Part shown: in pieces, positions 40,776 to 48,391 of the stretch
How positions within the stretch are numbered: the first letter of the stretch is position 1
Layout of the letters: every line of letters starts with the position of its first letter
From: UASB124 sp041662445
Lineage (GTDB): Bacteria; Babelota; Babeliae; Babelales; RVW-14
DNA: 64,000 bases
Direction: 5' to 3'
NCBI GenBank assembly: GCA_041662445.1
Contig: JBAZSL010000004.1
Coordinates: 37,769 to 101,768, forward strand
The notes under the pieces: generated by a model
Told to the model about the DNA's origin: nothing
The model's database searches: none
The model's input: only the letters and a program-made list of their open reading frames with translations
Position numbers and translations under genes: made by a program

Positions 40776-42028
40776 GTCACCATCAATGAGAACACCTCAT
40801 CCAACGAGGTAGCGCCTGCTGCAACTTTGGTAACACCATCATAGACAAGTGGTTTCATTCCACTCGCATGCGCCGCTTGGCTCAGTGCCGCCGCACCGGC
40901 TTTTTGCATAACAAGTTCACGCAACGCATCATTCATGGTAAGCAATTCAAATATTCCCATGCGGCCATCGTAACCGAGATGATGGCAACGGCGACAGCCA
41001 GTCGCAGCGTATGCTGATGTAAACGATTCACCATGAGTGTTAACAAAAATCTTTTGCGTCTCATCAAGCGGTTGCTGCTTTTTACACTGCGCACACAAGC
41101 GACGAACTAAGCGCTGAGCAAGAACTCCGGTTAGTGTTGCACTAATAAGAAATGGCTCAATCCCCATCTCCACAAGACGCGCTACAGCACTTGGTGCATC
41201 ATTGGTATGCAATGTGCTTAATACTAAATGGCCTGTAAGCGCCGATTCAACAGCAATATGCGCCGTTGGCTTATCACGAATTTCACCCACCATGATGACA
41301 TCTGGATCTTGACGTAAAATTGCACGTAACCCATTTTCAAACGTAAATCCGGCTTTGTTATTCACATGGCTTTGCGTAATGCCCGCAATTTCATATTCAA
41401 TAGGATCTTCAATCGTCACAATATTACGCGTACCAACATCAAGCGATGAAATAAGCGCATACAGCATTGTCGTTTTTCCGCATCCGGTGGGACCGGTTAC
41501 CAAAAAAAGCCCGTGCGGCTGACGCATAAGTTCACCAAGTTGGTTGTACATATTCTTTTGTAAGCCGAGCGAATCCAGCGAGAGAAGACGCGATGATCGG
41601 TCAAAAATACGCACCACCATTTTTTCGCCATACAACGTTGGGTACGTTGAAAGACGAAAATCAATCAAACGATCAGGTTCCGTACTATATGACAACGTAA
41701 TAGCCGCGCGCAAACGACCATCTTGCGGAATACGGCGCTCTGCAATATCAAGGTTGGCTAAAACTTTAAGACGCGAGACAACCGCCAAGGCCTGTTCGCA
41801 TTCGATCGTATGACGCTGGTACAAAACACCATCAATACGATAACGCGCCATCATTGCATCGGCCGCAGGTTGAAGATGAATATCAGAGGCATGAAGTGTT
41901 ACAGCCTCGTATAAGAGCGTATCGACAAGAGCGATAACGGGGTCTTGACCAAGACCCCGCTTGAGTTTTTCTTCGTGGCTCAGAAGAGCGTAGACAAGGC
42001 TCTGCGCTGAACCACCATGCGCCAACAT
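40772..42028 (-). CDS. Type II/IV secretion ATPase (GspE/PilB family)
   Basis: 418 residues. Motifs in order: ASDIHLQP, RYRIDGVLYQRH, LANLDIAERRIPQDGRL, Walker A VTGPTGCGKTTMLYAL, Asp box IEDPIEYEI, LRAILRQDPDVIMVGEIRD, His box HLVLSTLHTNDAPSAVARL, and a zinc site CAQCKKQ ... CRRCHHLG. It lacks the N-terminal domain that binds the inner-membrane platform (GspL or PilC-side contacts), being about 150 residues shorter than E. coli GspE. Such ATPases power pilus assembly, type II secretion or DNA uptake. No pilin, platform or secretin gene is in the window. It follows the FUN14-like gene by 3 bases. Confidence 0.93.
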   Translation of the reverse strand: MLAHGGSAQSLVYALLSHEEKLKRGLGQDPVIALVDTLLYEAVTLHASDIHLQPAADAMMARYRIDGVLYQRHTIECEQALAVVSRLKVLANLDIAERRIPQDGRLRAAITLSYSTEPDRLIDFRLSTYPTLYGEKMVVRIFDRSSRLLSLDSLGLQKNMYNQLGELMRQPHGLFLVTGPTGCGKTTMLYALISSLDVGTRNIVTIEDPIEYEIAGITQSHVNNKAGFTFENGLRAILRQDPDVIMVGEIRDKPTAHIAVESALTGHLVLSTLHTNDAPSAVARLVEMGIEPFLISATLTGVLAQRLVRRLCAQCKKQQPLDETQKIFVNTHGESFTSAYAATGCRRCHHLGYDGRMGIFELLTMNDALRELVMQKAGAAALSQAAHASGMKPLVYDGVTKVAAGATSLDEVFSLMVT

Positions 42029-42031
42029 TGC

Positions 42032-42433
42032 TTATCCGAGCTTGTAGCCCACAATAAAGCCAATGAGTGTGGCAATCGAAATAAGGATATGATCCTTAAT
42101 CCAATCAATCTGATGATTAATCAGCGCATTAAAATCGGTTGGTTCGGTCATGCCAAAAAATGCTTTAATGGCTACCCAGTCAATCAGCACAAATTTCGCA
42201 ATTTCCATAAGCAGGATGAGTAAACAACTCATAAGCAGGGTGGTGAAAATAAATTTGAAATATTTTTTAAGAATAAAACCACATATAAAGCTCATCAAAA
42301 AATAGACTGCTGCTTGTATGGCCTCCGCAGATGAACCACCAATTTGCGTTGACCATTGCTTGAGGTCAAATTCGTTCCAAAATCGTTTCACGCTCTCTAG
42401 AAATGTTTGTAGATATACTCCAACTGCTGTCAT
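42032..42433 (-). CDS. FUN14-like small membrane protein
   Basis: 133 residues; GAGGAG 7 bases before ATG. Two close TM helices at about 40-80 (AVYFLMSFICGFILKKYFKF IFTTLLMSCLLILLMEIAKF), a polar link with LIDWVAIKAFF, and a last TM ending in LIGFIVGYKLG. GFILKK, the VDW-like link and the glycine-rich end GFxxGxxxG follow the FUN14 family, which in eukaryotes includes the mitophagy receptor FUNDC1; bacterial members have no known function. The match is by pattern and could be coincidental. It is the first gene of an operon with the GspE/PilB ATPase. Confidence 0.5.
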   Translation of the reverse strand: MTAVGVYLQTFLESVKRFWNEFDLKQWSTQIGGSSAEAIQAAVYFLMSFICGFILKKYFKFIFTTLLMSCLLILLMEIAKFVLIDWVAIKAFFGMTEPTDFNALINHQIDWIKDHILISIATLIGFIVGYKLG

Positions 42434-42563
42434 CTGGCATCTCCTCTTTGTTTATGGGACCGACATGTTAACGATTTTATGCGCAACTAGGCACATGGTA
42501 GCAAAACTACTGCAAGCGAATCTAGTATCGGTCGCAAACACATAAAAGGATCCACTACAGCCA

Positions 42564-42593
42564 TAAAAAAAGGCAGGCACATAAGCACCTGCC
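42564..42593 (-). terminator. Rho-independent terminator for HU gene
   Basis: On the minus strand GGCAGGTGC, loop TTA, TGTGCCTGCC is followed by a run of seven T. It lies 24 bases after the HU stop. Confidence 0.9.
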
Positions 42594-42616
42594 CAAACTT
42601 GTATTCACTAACGCAA

Positions 42617-42889
42617 CTAGGCAACAAGATCTTTCAACTTTTTGCCAGCTTTGAATTTTGGAACACGTTTTGCAGCAATCTTCATTTTTTGACCGGTTGC
42701 TGGGTTGATACCAACGCGTTCTTTTCTGCGCATGACCGTGAATGTGCCGAAGCCTGTTAAAACAACAGCTTTGCCTTTTTTCAAGCTTCCTTCAACGGCT
42801 CTGATAAAAGATTCGACGGCACTCTTACACGCCGTTTTAGGAAGTTTGGTTTCTTTGGCCATCTGCTCAATCAAAGCAGCCTTATTCAT
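42617..42889 (-). CDS. HU-family DNA-binding protein
   Basis: 90 residues from ATG 42889 with AAGGAG 6 bases upstream; 11 extra codons upstream are rejected. MNKAALIEQMAKETKLPKTA, then VVLTGFGTFTVMRRKERVGI NPATGQKMKI and PKFKAGKKLKDLV: the DNA-gripping arm with the RxGxNPxTG tip, including the proline that kinks DNA, is intact. HU bends and compacts the chromosome as a dimer. In the leader, CTGAGG...CCTCAG (on the minus strand) can form a small hairpin about 70 bases before the start. Confidence 0.95.
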   Translation of the reverse strand: MNKAALIEQMAKETKLPKTACKSAVESFIRAVEGSLKKGKAVVLTGFGTFTVMRRKERVGINPATGQKMKIAAKRVPKFKAGKKLKDLVA

Positions 42890-43132
42890 AAAATCTCCTT
42901 GGGATAATACGATTGACGACAATTACATCACATTAATCGCTGCCAACCCGCTGAGGCGACAACACCTCAGAGAATTGTTCATCTCTTAACTTTTGTCAAG
43001 TAGGATCACTTCAAAATTTCACTGATCAGAAGAGCCTAGCCGAAATGACAGGCCATAATAATATCGGTTGATTCGCATTTAAACAAATAAAATATTTCAG
43101 AAAATGCTCCGAGGCGAGATTGCTGTTGATAG

Positions 43133-43172
43133 TGGTGTCACATTGTGGTACCATCTTCCAAGTTACTATAAG
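43133..43172 (+). promoter_or_regulatory. Promoter and palindromic operator of hicAB
   Basis: TTGTGG (43143-43148) and TATAAG (43167-43172) are spaced by 18 bases. An imperfect palindrome, TGGTGTCACAT TGTGGTACCA (43133-43153), centred on CACATTGTG, covers the -35 box; 8 of 10 arm positions pair. HicB ribbon-helix-helix proteins repress their own promoter by binding such sites. Confidence 0.5.
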
Positions 43173-43198
43173 TTCTGATCATAGAAAGACCGCCTCCG

Positions 43199-43453
43199 AT
43201 GAATAAAAAGCAACGAGAGACGCTTCAAGCTATTTTCCATGAACCAATCCGTGCCAATGTAAAGTGGGCTGACATTGAATCACTCCTTAATTATCTTGGG
43301 GCCGAAATAAGTGAGGGCGGTGGCTCCCGCATACGCGTTATTCTCAATGGAGTCAAGGCAGTTTTTCATAGACCACACCCAAGGAAGGACACCGATAAAG
43401 GGGCGTTGGTATCAGTACGTAGATTTTTAGAGAATGCGGGGATACAACAATGA
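43199..43453 (+). CDS. hicA: HicA-family toxin
   Basis: 84 residues, small and basic: QRETLQAIFHEPIRANVKWA, DIESLLNYLGAEISEGGGSR, IRVILNGVKAVFHRPHP and ALVSVRRFLENAGI. This is the longer HicA subtype with a double-stranded-RNA-binding-like fold; it cuts mRNA when free of HicB. The GSR position replaces the GSxH histidine of the short E. coli type, as is usual in this subtype. hicB overlaps by 4 bases (ATGATG over the stop), the normal toxin-first order of hicAB. It sits between HU and a tRNA pair, a common place for mobile cassettes. Confidence 0.93.
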   Translation: MNKKQRETLQAIFHEPIRANVKWADIESLLNYLGAEISEGGGSRIRVILNGVKAVFHRPHPRKDTDKGALVSVRRFLENAGIQQ

Positions 43454-43767
43454 TGAAATATAAAGGTTATTTGGGCGAAGTTACGTATGATGCAATTGCA
43501 AGAATATTTCATGGAGAGGTCCTTGGATTGAAAGATGTTATTACATTCCAAGGAACAACAGTTACGGAACTCGAAAAAGCATTTAAAGATTCCGTCGATG
43601 ATTATTTGGATTGGTGTAAAGAACGAGGAGAGGAGCCCGAAAAATCATTTTCCGGTAATCTTCGTCTCAGAATATCGCCAGATCTGCATGCCAAGCTCGC
43701 GCAGACCGCTATCATACAAGGGATAAGTCTCAATTCCCTTATCATTGATAAATTACAAAAGAAATAA
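43450..43767 (+). CDS. hicB: HicB-family antitoxin
   Basis: 105 residues. The N-terminal HicB-like RNase H-fold part (MMKYKGYLGEVTYDAIARIF HGEVLGLKDVITFQGTTVTE LEKAF) is followed by YLDWCKERGEEPEKSFSGNL, and a C-terminal ribbon-helix-helix (RLRISPDLHAKLAQTAIIQG ISLNSLIIDKL). It blocks HicA and represses the operon. Both genes look intact, so the system is probably working. The stop is 5 bases from the minus-strand tRNA-Leu. Confidence 0.93.
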   Translation: MMKYKGYLGEVTYDAIARIFHGEVLGLKDVITFQGTTVTELEKAFKDSVDDYLDWCKERGEEPEKSFSGNLRLRISPDLHAKLAQTAIIQGISLNSLIIDKLQKK

Positions 43768-43771
43768 ACGA

Positions 43772-43860
43772 TGGTGCCGAGGGCCGGACTCGAACCGGCA
43801 CGGGCTTTTCCAGCCCGAGGGATTTTAAGTCCCTTGCGTCTACCATTCCGCCACCCCGGC
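43772..43860 (-). tRNA. tRNA-Leu (anticodon TAA)
   Basis: 89 bases, class II: acceptor GCCGGGG with CCTCGGC (one G-T pair), anticodon loop CTTAAAA, variable arm CGGGCTGGAAAAGCCCG, T arm with GGTTCGAGTCC, and encoded CCA. It is downstream of tRNA-Cys on the minus strand. Confidence 0.95.
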
Positions 43861-43866
43861 GTATTG

Positions 43867-43941
43867 TGGAGGCGGCACCCAGAATCGAACTGGGGAATCG
43901 CGGTTTTGCAGACCGCTGCCTTACCACTTGGCTATGCCGCC
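43867..43941 (-). tRNA. tRNA-Cys (anticodon GCA)
   Basis: 75 bases: acceptor GGCGGCA with TGCCGCC, D arm GCCAAGTGGTAAGGC, anticodon loop CTGCAAA, T arm CCAGTTCGATTCTGG, discriminator T (expected for cysteine) and encoded CCA. It lies 29 bases after miaB, with which it may share a transcript. Confidence 0.95.
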
Positions 43942-43970
43942 CTTCGATTATGTCAATACCGTTAGAAACC

Positions 43971-45362
43971 TTATACTACTCTACCATGCATATTCGCAGG
44001 ACCTGAAGATTCGATTAAAAGATCGACGAAAGTCCCAGGCAGCACTTCCGTTCCTTCAAAGATCACGCGTATATTTCCTTCAGTTCTTGCAAGAAGTTTA
44101 CCATGCCCAAGGCGTTTTTCAACCAAACAACGCAGTGTTTTTCCAATATTCATCGCATTGCGCTGGCTGGCGATTTCTGTTTGACGTTCCTGCAGCCTAT
44201 CTAAACGTTGTTGCTTGACCGCATACGAGCAGTCATCGGGCATTGAACTCGCTTTGGTAAAAGCACGTGGTGAATAAATAAATGAATAAATAAGATCAAA
44301 GCGCACCGCTTCAACTATCGTCATAGTGGCTAAAAAATCTTCTTCAGTCTCGCCGGGAAAGCCCACAATAATATCGGTTGAAATAGTGGCATCAGGCATA
44401 CGCTCGCGTATCCATCCGATTTTGGTGAGATACTCAGCGGCAGTATACGTACGATTCATTAAGGTTAAAATGCGATCCGATCCCGATTGAACAGGAAAGT
44501 GAAGACTCGCCGCAACCTTAGGACGATACGCAGCCATAATATCAAAAAGCTCGATGGTCATATCCTGCGGATGTGGACTCATAAAGCGCACCAAAAAGGT
44601 CCCCTCACATTCTGCCACCCGACGCAACAACTCAGGAAATAGCGCACCGGTTTCAGGATCTTTGTAAGAGTTTACGTTCTGACCAACAAGCGTTATCTCT
44701 GTTGCGCCTTGTGCAATATTTTGTTGCACCGTAGCAATGATACTGCTCATGGGATAACTTATTTCCCGTCCACGCGTAAACGGCACAATGCAATACGAAC
44801 AGTACTTATTACACCCCGTCATAATGTTAATAAATGCACGACAGGGCTCTTCACGCGGTATGCGCACACCAGCGCTACGCGCATATACAGAAACTGGTCG
44901 CAGCGCGCCAACAAATTTGCATACATCACGATCTTGGCCGCCAGGAACTAATGGCGAATCAGGTTCACGATCATAAAGTTGCTTGGTTGTTTGTAGCCGC
45001 GTTACAACATCATTGAGATAGGTATGCAATACGTCACGCTCTTCGCGCGCACCGTAGACAAACATCACATGATCAAAGCGCGTATAGATTTCAGATTTTT
45101 TGTAACTGGCGACACACCCAATAATGCCAATACTCATATAGGGCTTGTTGCGTTTGAAGTCTGCCAGCTTTCCAATATAGGACCACAGTTTTTGCTCAGC
45201 TTTATCACGCACCGCACACGTATTAATAATGATGATATCTGCCAAAGCTTCGCGACCGACTTCGTTGCAGCCCAAATGGGCAAGGTGGTCGGCAAGTGCG
45301 TGGGAATCGGCAACGTTGGCCTGGCAGCCGTAGGTTTTTATGAAAAAGTTAATCATGGACAT
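43971..45362 (-). CDS. miaB: tRNA-2-methylthio-N6-dimethylallyladenosine synthase MiaB
   Basis: 463 residues from ATG 45362. The N-terminal iron-sulphur site uses three cysteines (TYGCQAN, INTCAVRDKAE, IIGCVA); the radical-SAM motif CNKYCSYCIVPFTRGRE is complete; VGQNVNSY, HFPVQSGSD and STDIIVGFPGETEEDF follow the MiaB rather than RimO pattern; a TRAM domain closes it (VEKRLGHGKLLARTEGNIRV). The enzyme adds a methylthio group to A37 of tRNAs reading UNN codons. It lies upstream of tRNA-Cys and tRNA-Leu(TAA), the latter a substrate type. ychF is divergent. Confidence 0.95.
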   Translation of the reverse strand: MSMINFFIKTYGCQANVADSHALADHLAHLGCNEVGREALADIIIINTCAVRDKAEQKLWSYIGKLADFKRNKPYMSIGIIGCVASYKKSEIYTRFDHVMFVYGAREERDVLHTYLNDVVTRLQTTKQLYDREPDSPLVPGGQDRDVCKFVGALRPVSVYARSAGVRIPREEPCRAFINIMTGCNKYCSYCIVPFTRGREISYPMSSIIATVQQNIAQGATEITLVGQNVNSYKDPETGALFPELLRRVAECEGTFLVRFMSPHPQDMTIELFDIMAAYRPKVAASLHFPVQSGSDRILTLMNRTYTAAEYLTKIGWIRERMPDATISTDIIVGFPGETEEDFLATMTIVEAVRFDLIYSFIYSPRAFTKASSMPDDCSYAVKQQRLDRLQERQTEIASQRNAMNIGKTLRCLVEKRLGHGKLLARTEGNIRVIFEGTEVLPGTFVDLLIESSGPANMHGRVV

Positions 45363-45537
45363 TTTTTCGCTTTTCTTGCTCTGTTTCAATTCGCATTCAG
45401 TATATCAACGCCCCAAAAACAGGCAAAAATACGGCATAAACGCACGCTCCACCCGCTTATAAAATGCGCAGAGCATGTTAGAATAGGGGATATGCTGTTT
45501 ACAACGGAAAAAAAGCCTTTTAAGAAAGTTACATGTT

Positions 45538-46668
45538 ATGGCCATTCAAGCAGGACTCGTGGGGCTCCCCAATGTCGGCAAATCTACCCTGTTTAACGCC
45601 CTCACTAAATCAAGTGTTCCAGCGGCAAATTACCCCTTCTGTACCGTCGATCCTCACGTCGCTATTACGTATGTCCCTGATGAACGGCTTACTAAGCTCA
45701 CCGCTGTTTTTAAATCACAAAAAATTGTTCCCGCAACGGTCACCTTTGTTGATATTGCCGGGTTGGTAAAAGGGGCTGCTGAGGGCGAAGGCCTTGGCAA
45801 CCAATTTTTGGGGCACATCAGCGAAGTTGATCTGGTTTTGCATGTGCTACGCTGCTTTGAAGATTCTGAGATTACCCACGTGCACAATAAAATTGACCCC
45901 ATCAACGATTTTGAGGTTGTGTGTGCCGAACTTATGCTTAAAGATCTTGATGCTGCCACCAAGCGCGAAGAAAAACTCAATGCACTGCTCAAGGGCGCAA
46001 AAAGCCGCCTTGCAACCACGCAGCAAGTAAAAGAGTGGGAACAGGAGTTAGTACTGGTGGGTAAATTGATCGCAGCATTGGGCAACGGCAATATGGCAGA
46101 GCTTCAGACACTTATCGCTCAAGCACATGCAGAAAATATACCGGTCGTACACCTACTCTCCGGTAAAAACTTTTTGATTATTGCTAATGTTTCCGAAGAT
46201 GATTACGCCGGAAAAAATTATGAAGCCAACCCGCACTTTCAAAAGTTGGTACAAAAATTTGGACGCGATCGCGTTATTCCCGTATCAGCAAAAATTGAGT
46301 CTGAACTTTCTCAAATGAGTGAGACTGATGCTGCTGAGATGATGGAATCACTTGGTATTACGCACAAAGGACTTGATGATATTATCGCCAAGGCATACAC
46401 CAACTTGGGATTGATTACCTTTTTTACCTGCGGCCCCAAAGAGGCACACGCGTGGAGTTTGCATAAAGGAACGAATGTGCAAAAAGCTGCCGGTGAAATT
46501 CACTCTGATCTTGAACGCGGATTTATCTGCGCTGAAGTTTATAACTGCGCTGATATCTTTGCACTTGGAAGCGAGCAACACTTACGCGCGGCGGGAAAGA
46601 TTCGTATGGAAGGGAAAGAGTATATTGTGCACGATGGCGATCTTCTTAATATCAGATTTAATGTGTAA
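45538..46668 (+). CDS. ychF: Ribosome-binding ATPase YchF (OLA1 family)
   Basis: 376 residues. MAIQAGLVGLPNVGKSTLFN carries the P-loop, NYPFCTVDPHVA is the switch I region, FVDIAGLVKGAAEGEGLGNQ FLGHI the G3 region, and KNFLIIANVSEDD replaces NKxD with the NxxE-type motif that makes the family prefer ATP. The C-terminal TGS domain (LGLITFFTCGPKEAHAWSLH KGT, VHDGDLLNIRFNV) is intact. YchF binds the large ribosomal subunit and has roles in stress. A clear terminator follows. Confidence 0.97.
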   Translation: MAIQAGLVGLPNVGKSTLFNALTKSSVPAANYPFCTVDPHVAITYVPDERLTKLTAVFKSQKIVPATVTFVDIAGLVKGAAEGEGLGNQFLGHISEVDLVLHVLRCFEDSEITHVHNKIDPINDFEVVCAELMLKDLDAATKREEKLNALLKGAKSRLATTQQVKEWEQELVLVGKLIAALGNGNMAELQTLIAQAHAENIPVVHLLSGKNFLIIANVSEDDYAGKNYEANPHFQKLVQKFGRDRVIPVSAKIESELSQMSETDAAEMMESLGITHKGLDDIIAKAYTNLGLITFFTCGPKEAHAWSLHKGTNVQKAAGEIHSDLERGFICAEVYNCADIFALGSEQHLRAAGKIRMEGKEYIVHDGDLLNIRFNV

Positions 46669-46683
46669 AATTTGAGTAAATTG

Positions 46684-46720
46684 AAAAGGGTGATGGTCGA
46701 AAGCCGTCACCCTTTTTGTT
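46684..46720 (+). terminator. Rho-independent terminator after ychF
   Basis: AAAAGGGTGATGG, loop, then CCGTCACCCTTTTT: a long stem ending in a T-run, 16 bases after the ychF stop. It lies between convergent genes and could work both ways, since the stem starts with an A-run. Confidence 0.9.
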
Positions 46721-46740
46721 TATAGCTGATGGTTGATTTT

Positions 46741-47610
46741 TTACTTTGCCGCTTCGATTACAACCGACATCGCCAAAATCGATTCGATCAACTGACGTGC
46801 GCCGTTTTTATCAATTGTGGTCAATTTGCCGTGTGTCTTAAGATCTTGTGCATAACCAAGGAAAAATGGATGCAATGCCGTTGGCATGTATGTTTTAAAG
46901 TCATCCCATTTTCCAGCAATCTCAGTTACCACCGCAAAGCAACAGGTAGATGATGCTTCAAGATATGCACCGCACGTTTTGCAGAGTGCGTAGACAAGTG
47001 TTGCAGGTAATAAAAAGCTCATGCCGTAACAGTCTGGTATTAATTTTTTTGCGGGCTTCTTTATACACTTATTAAACCACGAAGCTCCGCGATCTTGGCC
47101 AGGAAGAGACTGAAGCGGTTCTACTCTCGCAAAAGAAGAAGAGTATTGGGAGGCTGACTGAGATGGTTGCACATCATCATCAAGCGCTGCATCATCCTCG
47201 TCGCTGTCCATAAGCTGCACATCTTCACGGGCACTTGACGAACCACCCTGACCAGATTGCTCAGACTCAGGCGATGTTTCTGGACAAAAATAACGGATAA
47301 CTGGTCGAGAAGAGCTTCTGCAATCGGACCTATTCCGATACCACTTCATTCCTACCATACCAGTAACACCCACAATCCCTGCCCACAATGGCGCATAACG
47401 ATTCATTGCCGCGCCAACTTTATTCATAAAAGACTTTGAGTGCGCAATCTTTTCATTGAGCACCATGCGCAATGCAACCCATTTTGCTTTTTCACTTTCC
47501 ATCGAACATGTTGCCGAAACTTGTTGATTCGCTGCTTGTGCAGAGGCTGCGCTGGAAATTCCGGCGCATAATAAACTGATAACAGCCAATGTTTTACCAA
47601 ATTTTGTCAT
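46741..47610 (-). CDS. Exported protein of unknown family (KW...GAR family, member 1)
   Basis: 289 residues from ATG 47610. Signal peptide (MTKFGKTLAVISLLCAGISS AASA). Shared family blocks: KAKWVALRMVLNEKIAHSKS, VGAAMNRYAPLWAGIVG near the start and LHPFFLGYAQDLKTHGKLTT IDKNGARQLIESILAMSVVI EAAK at the end. Between them sit a hydrophobic stretch (LLPATLVYALCKTCGAYL), cysteines and an acidic serine-rich insert (MDSDEDDAALDDDVQPSQSA). The upstream neighbour is a paralogue with the same blocks, and a more distant one is at 50348-50950. No known domain is recognised; the family probably inserts in or sits on a membrane. Confidence 0.7.
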   Translation of the reverse strand: MTKFGKTLAVISLLCAGISSAASAQAANQQVSATCSMESEKAKWVALRMVLNEKIAHSKSFMNKVGAAMNRYAPLWAGIVGVTGMVGMKWYRNRSDCRSSSRPVIRYFCPETSPESEQSGQGGSSSAREDVQLMDSDEDDAALDDDVQPSQSASQYSSSFARVEPLQSLPGQDRGASWFNKCIKKPAKKLIPDCYGMSFLLPATLVYALCKTCGAYLEASSTCCFAVVTEIAGKWDDFKTYMPTALHPFFLGYAQDLKTHGKLTTIDKNGARQLIESILAMSVVIEAAK

Positions 47611-47629
47611 GAGAAAATCTTTCGTAGTC

Positions 47630-48307
47630 TTATTTTGCTGCTTCAACAACAACGGCTGTAGCCAAAAGCGCTTCGATCAACTTACGTGCACCATCGCCAT
47701 CAATAATGGTCAATTGGGCATGTCGCTTAAGATCGTTTGCATAGCCTTGGAAAAGTGGGTGCAAAATCACTGGAGTATATTCCTTGTACACATTCCACCC
47801 TTGCACAAAGTCTGTTAATGCTATCAGCGATTGCGCGGATTTGTCTTCCCAGCGAGCGCCGCATACGGTGCAGAGACCGTAGGTGAGTGCTTCGAGGATG
47901 GCAAAGGTAAGGAACGTTGAGCAAGCACCACGTTTATTGTTACTACATGAAGCACTGGATGGAGAAAAGCCGCTTTCTGGTGACGATCTTCTAACGCTCT
48001 CATCAGAACCCGTTAACGCAAACATCGCCAAAGAGCCGGCAACTGCCGTGGCAAATGCACACAGCGCAGCGTGATTATTGATTACCGCGCCAACCTGATT
48101 CACCACTGTTTGGGAGACTGAAAGCTTATCGGTAAGATGCATGCGCAGGATGCCCCACTTCGCTTTTTCAGCGAAAAAAACATTGTTTGCTACGTCTGTA
48201 GCAACAGGAGCCTGCGGAGCTGTTGTTTGTGCAACAAGCGCACCGCCAGAAAAGAGACCAACTGATAAGCCAAGAACAACCACAACTGATTTCATTATCT
48301 GTGCCAT
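47630..48307 (-). CDS. Exported protein of unknown family (KW...GAR family, member 2)
   Basis: 225 residues from ATG 48307, with AAAGGTG upstream. Signal peptide (MAQIMKSVVVVLGLSVGLFS GGALVAQ). Family blocks: EKAKWGILRMHLTDKLSVSQ, VVNQVGAVINNHAALCA, a hydrophobic region (LTFAILEALTYGLCTVCGAR), and LHPLFQGYANDLKRHAQLTI IDGDGARKLIEALLATAVVV EAAK. It lacks the long acidic insert of member 1. The gap to member 1 is 19 bases, so they are co-transcribed tandem duplicates. Confidence 0.7.
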   Translation of the reverse strand: MAQIMKSVVVVLGLSVGLFSGGALVAQTTAPQAPVATDVANNVFFAEKAKWGILRMHLTDKLSVSQTVVNQVGAVINNHAALCAFATAVAGSLAMFALTGSDESVRRSSPESGFSPSSASCSNNKRGACSTFLTFAILEALTYGLCTVCGARWEDKSAQSLIALTDFVQGWNVYKEYTPVILHPLFQGYANDLKRHAQLTIIDGDGARKLIEALLATAVVVEAAK

Positions 48308-48391
48308 AAAAAACACCTTTCACCAAGCCAACTAACCCTATAAAAATGCCGTTGCAGTTTAGCAAAAGCCCATCTGCTGTCAAAAAAAAGA

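Noticed and set aside
42890..43132. Riboswitch or attenuator upstream of HU
   Set aside because: Only a 6-bp hairpin CTGAGG/CCTCAG is seen; no conserved riboswitch core is recognisable.
43199..43453. Loss of the HicA catalytic histidine as inactivation
   Set aside because: The GSR in place of GSxH is normal for this longer HicA subtype, so it is not evidence of decay.
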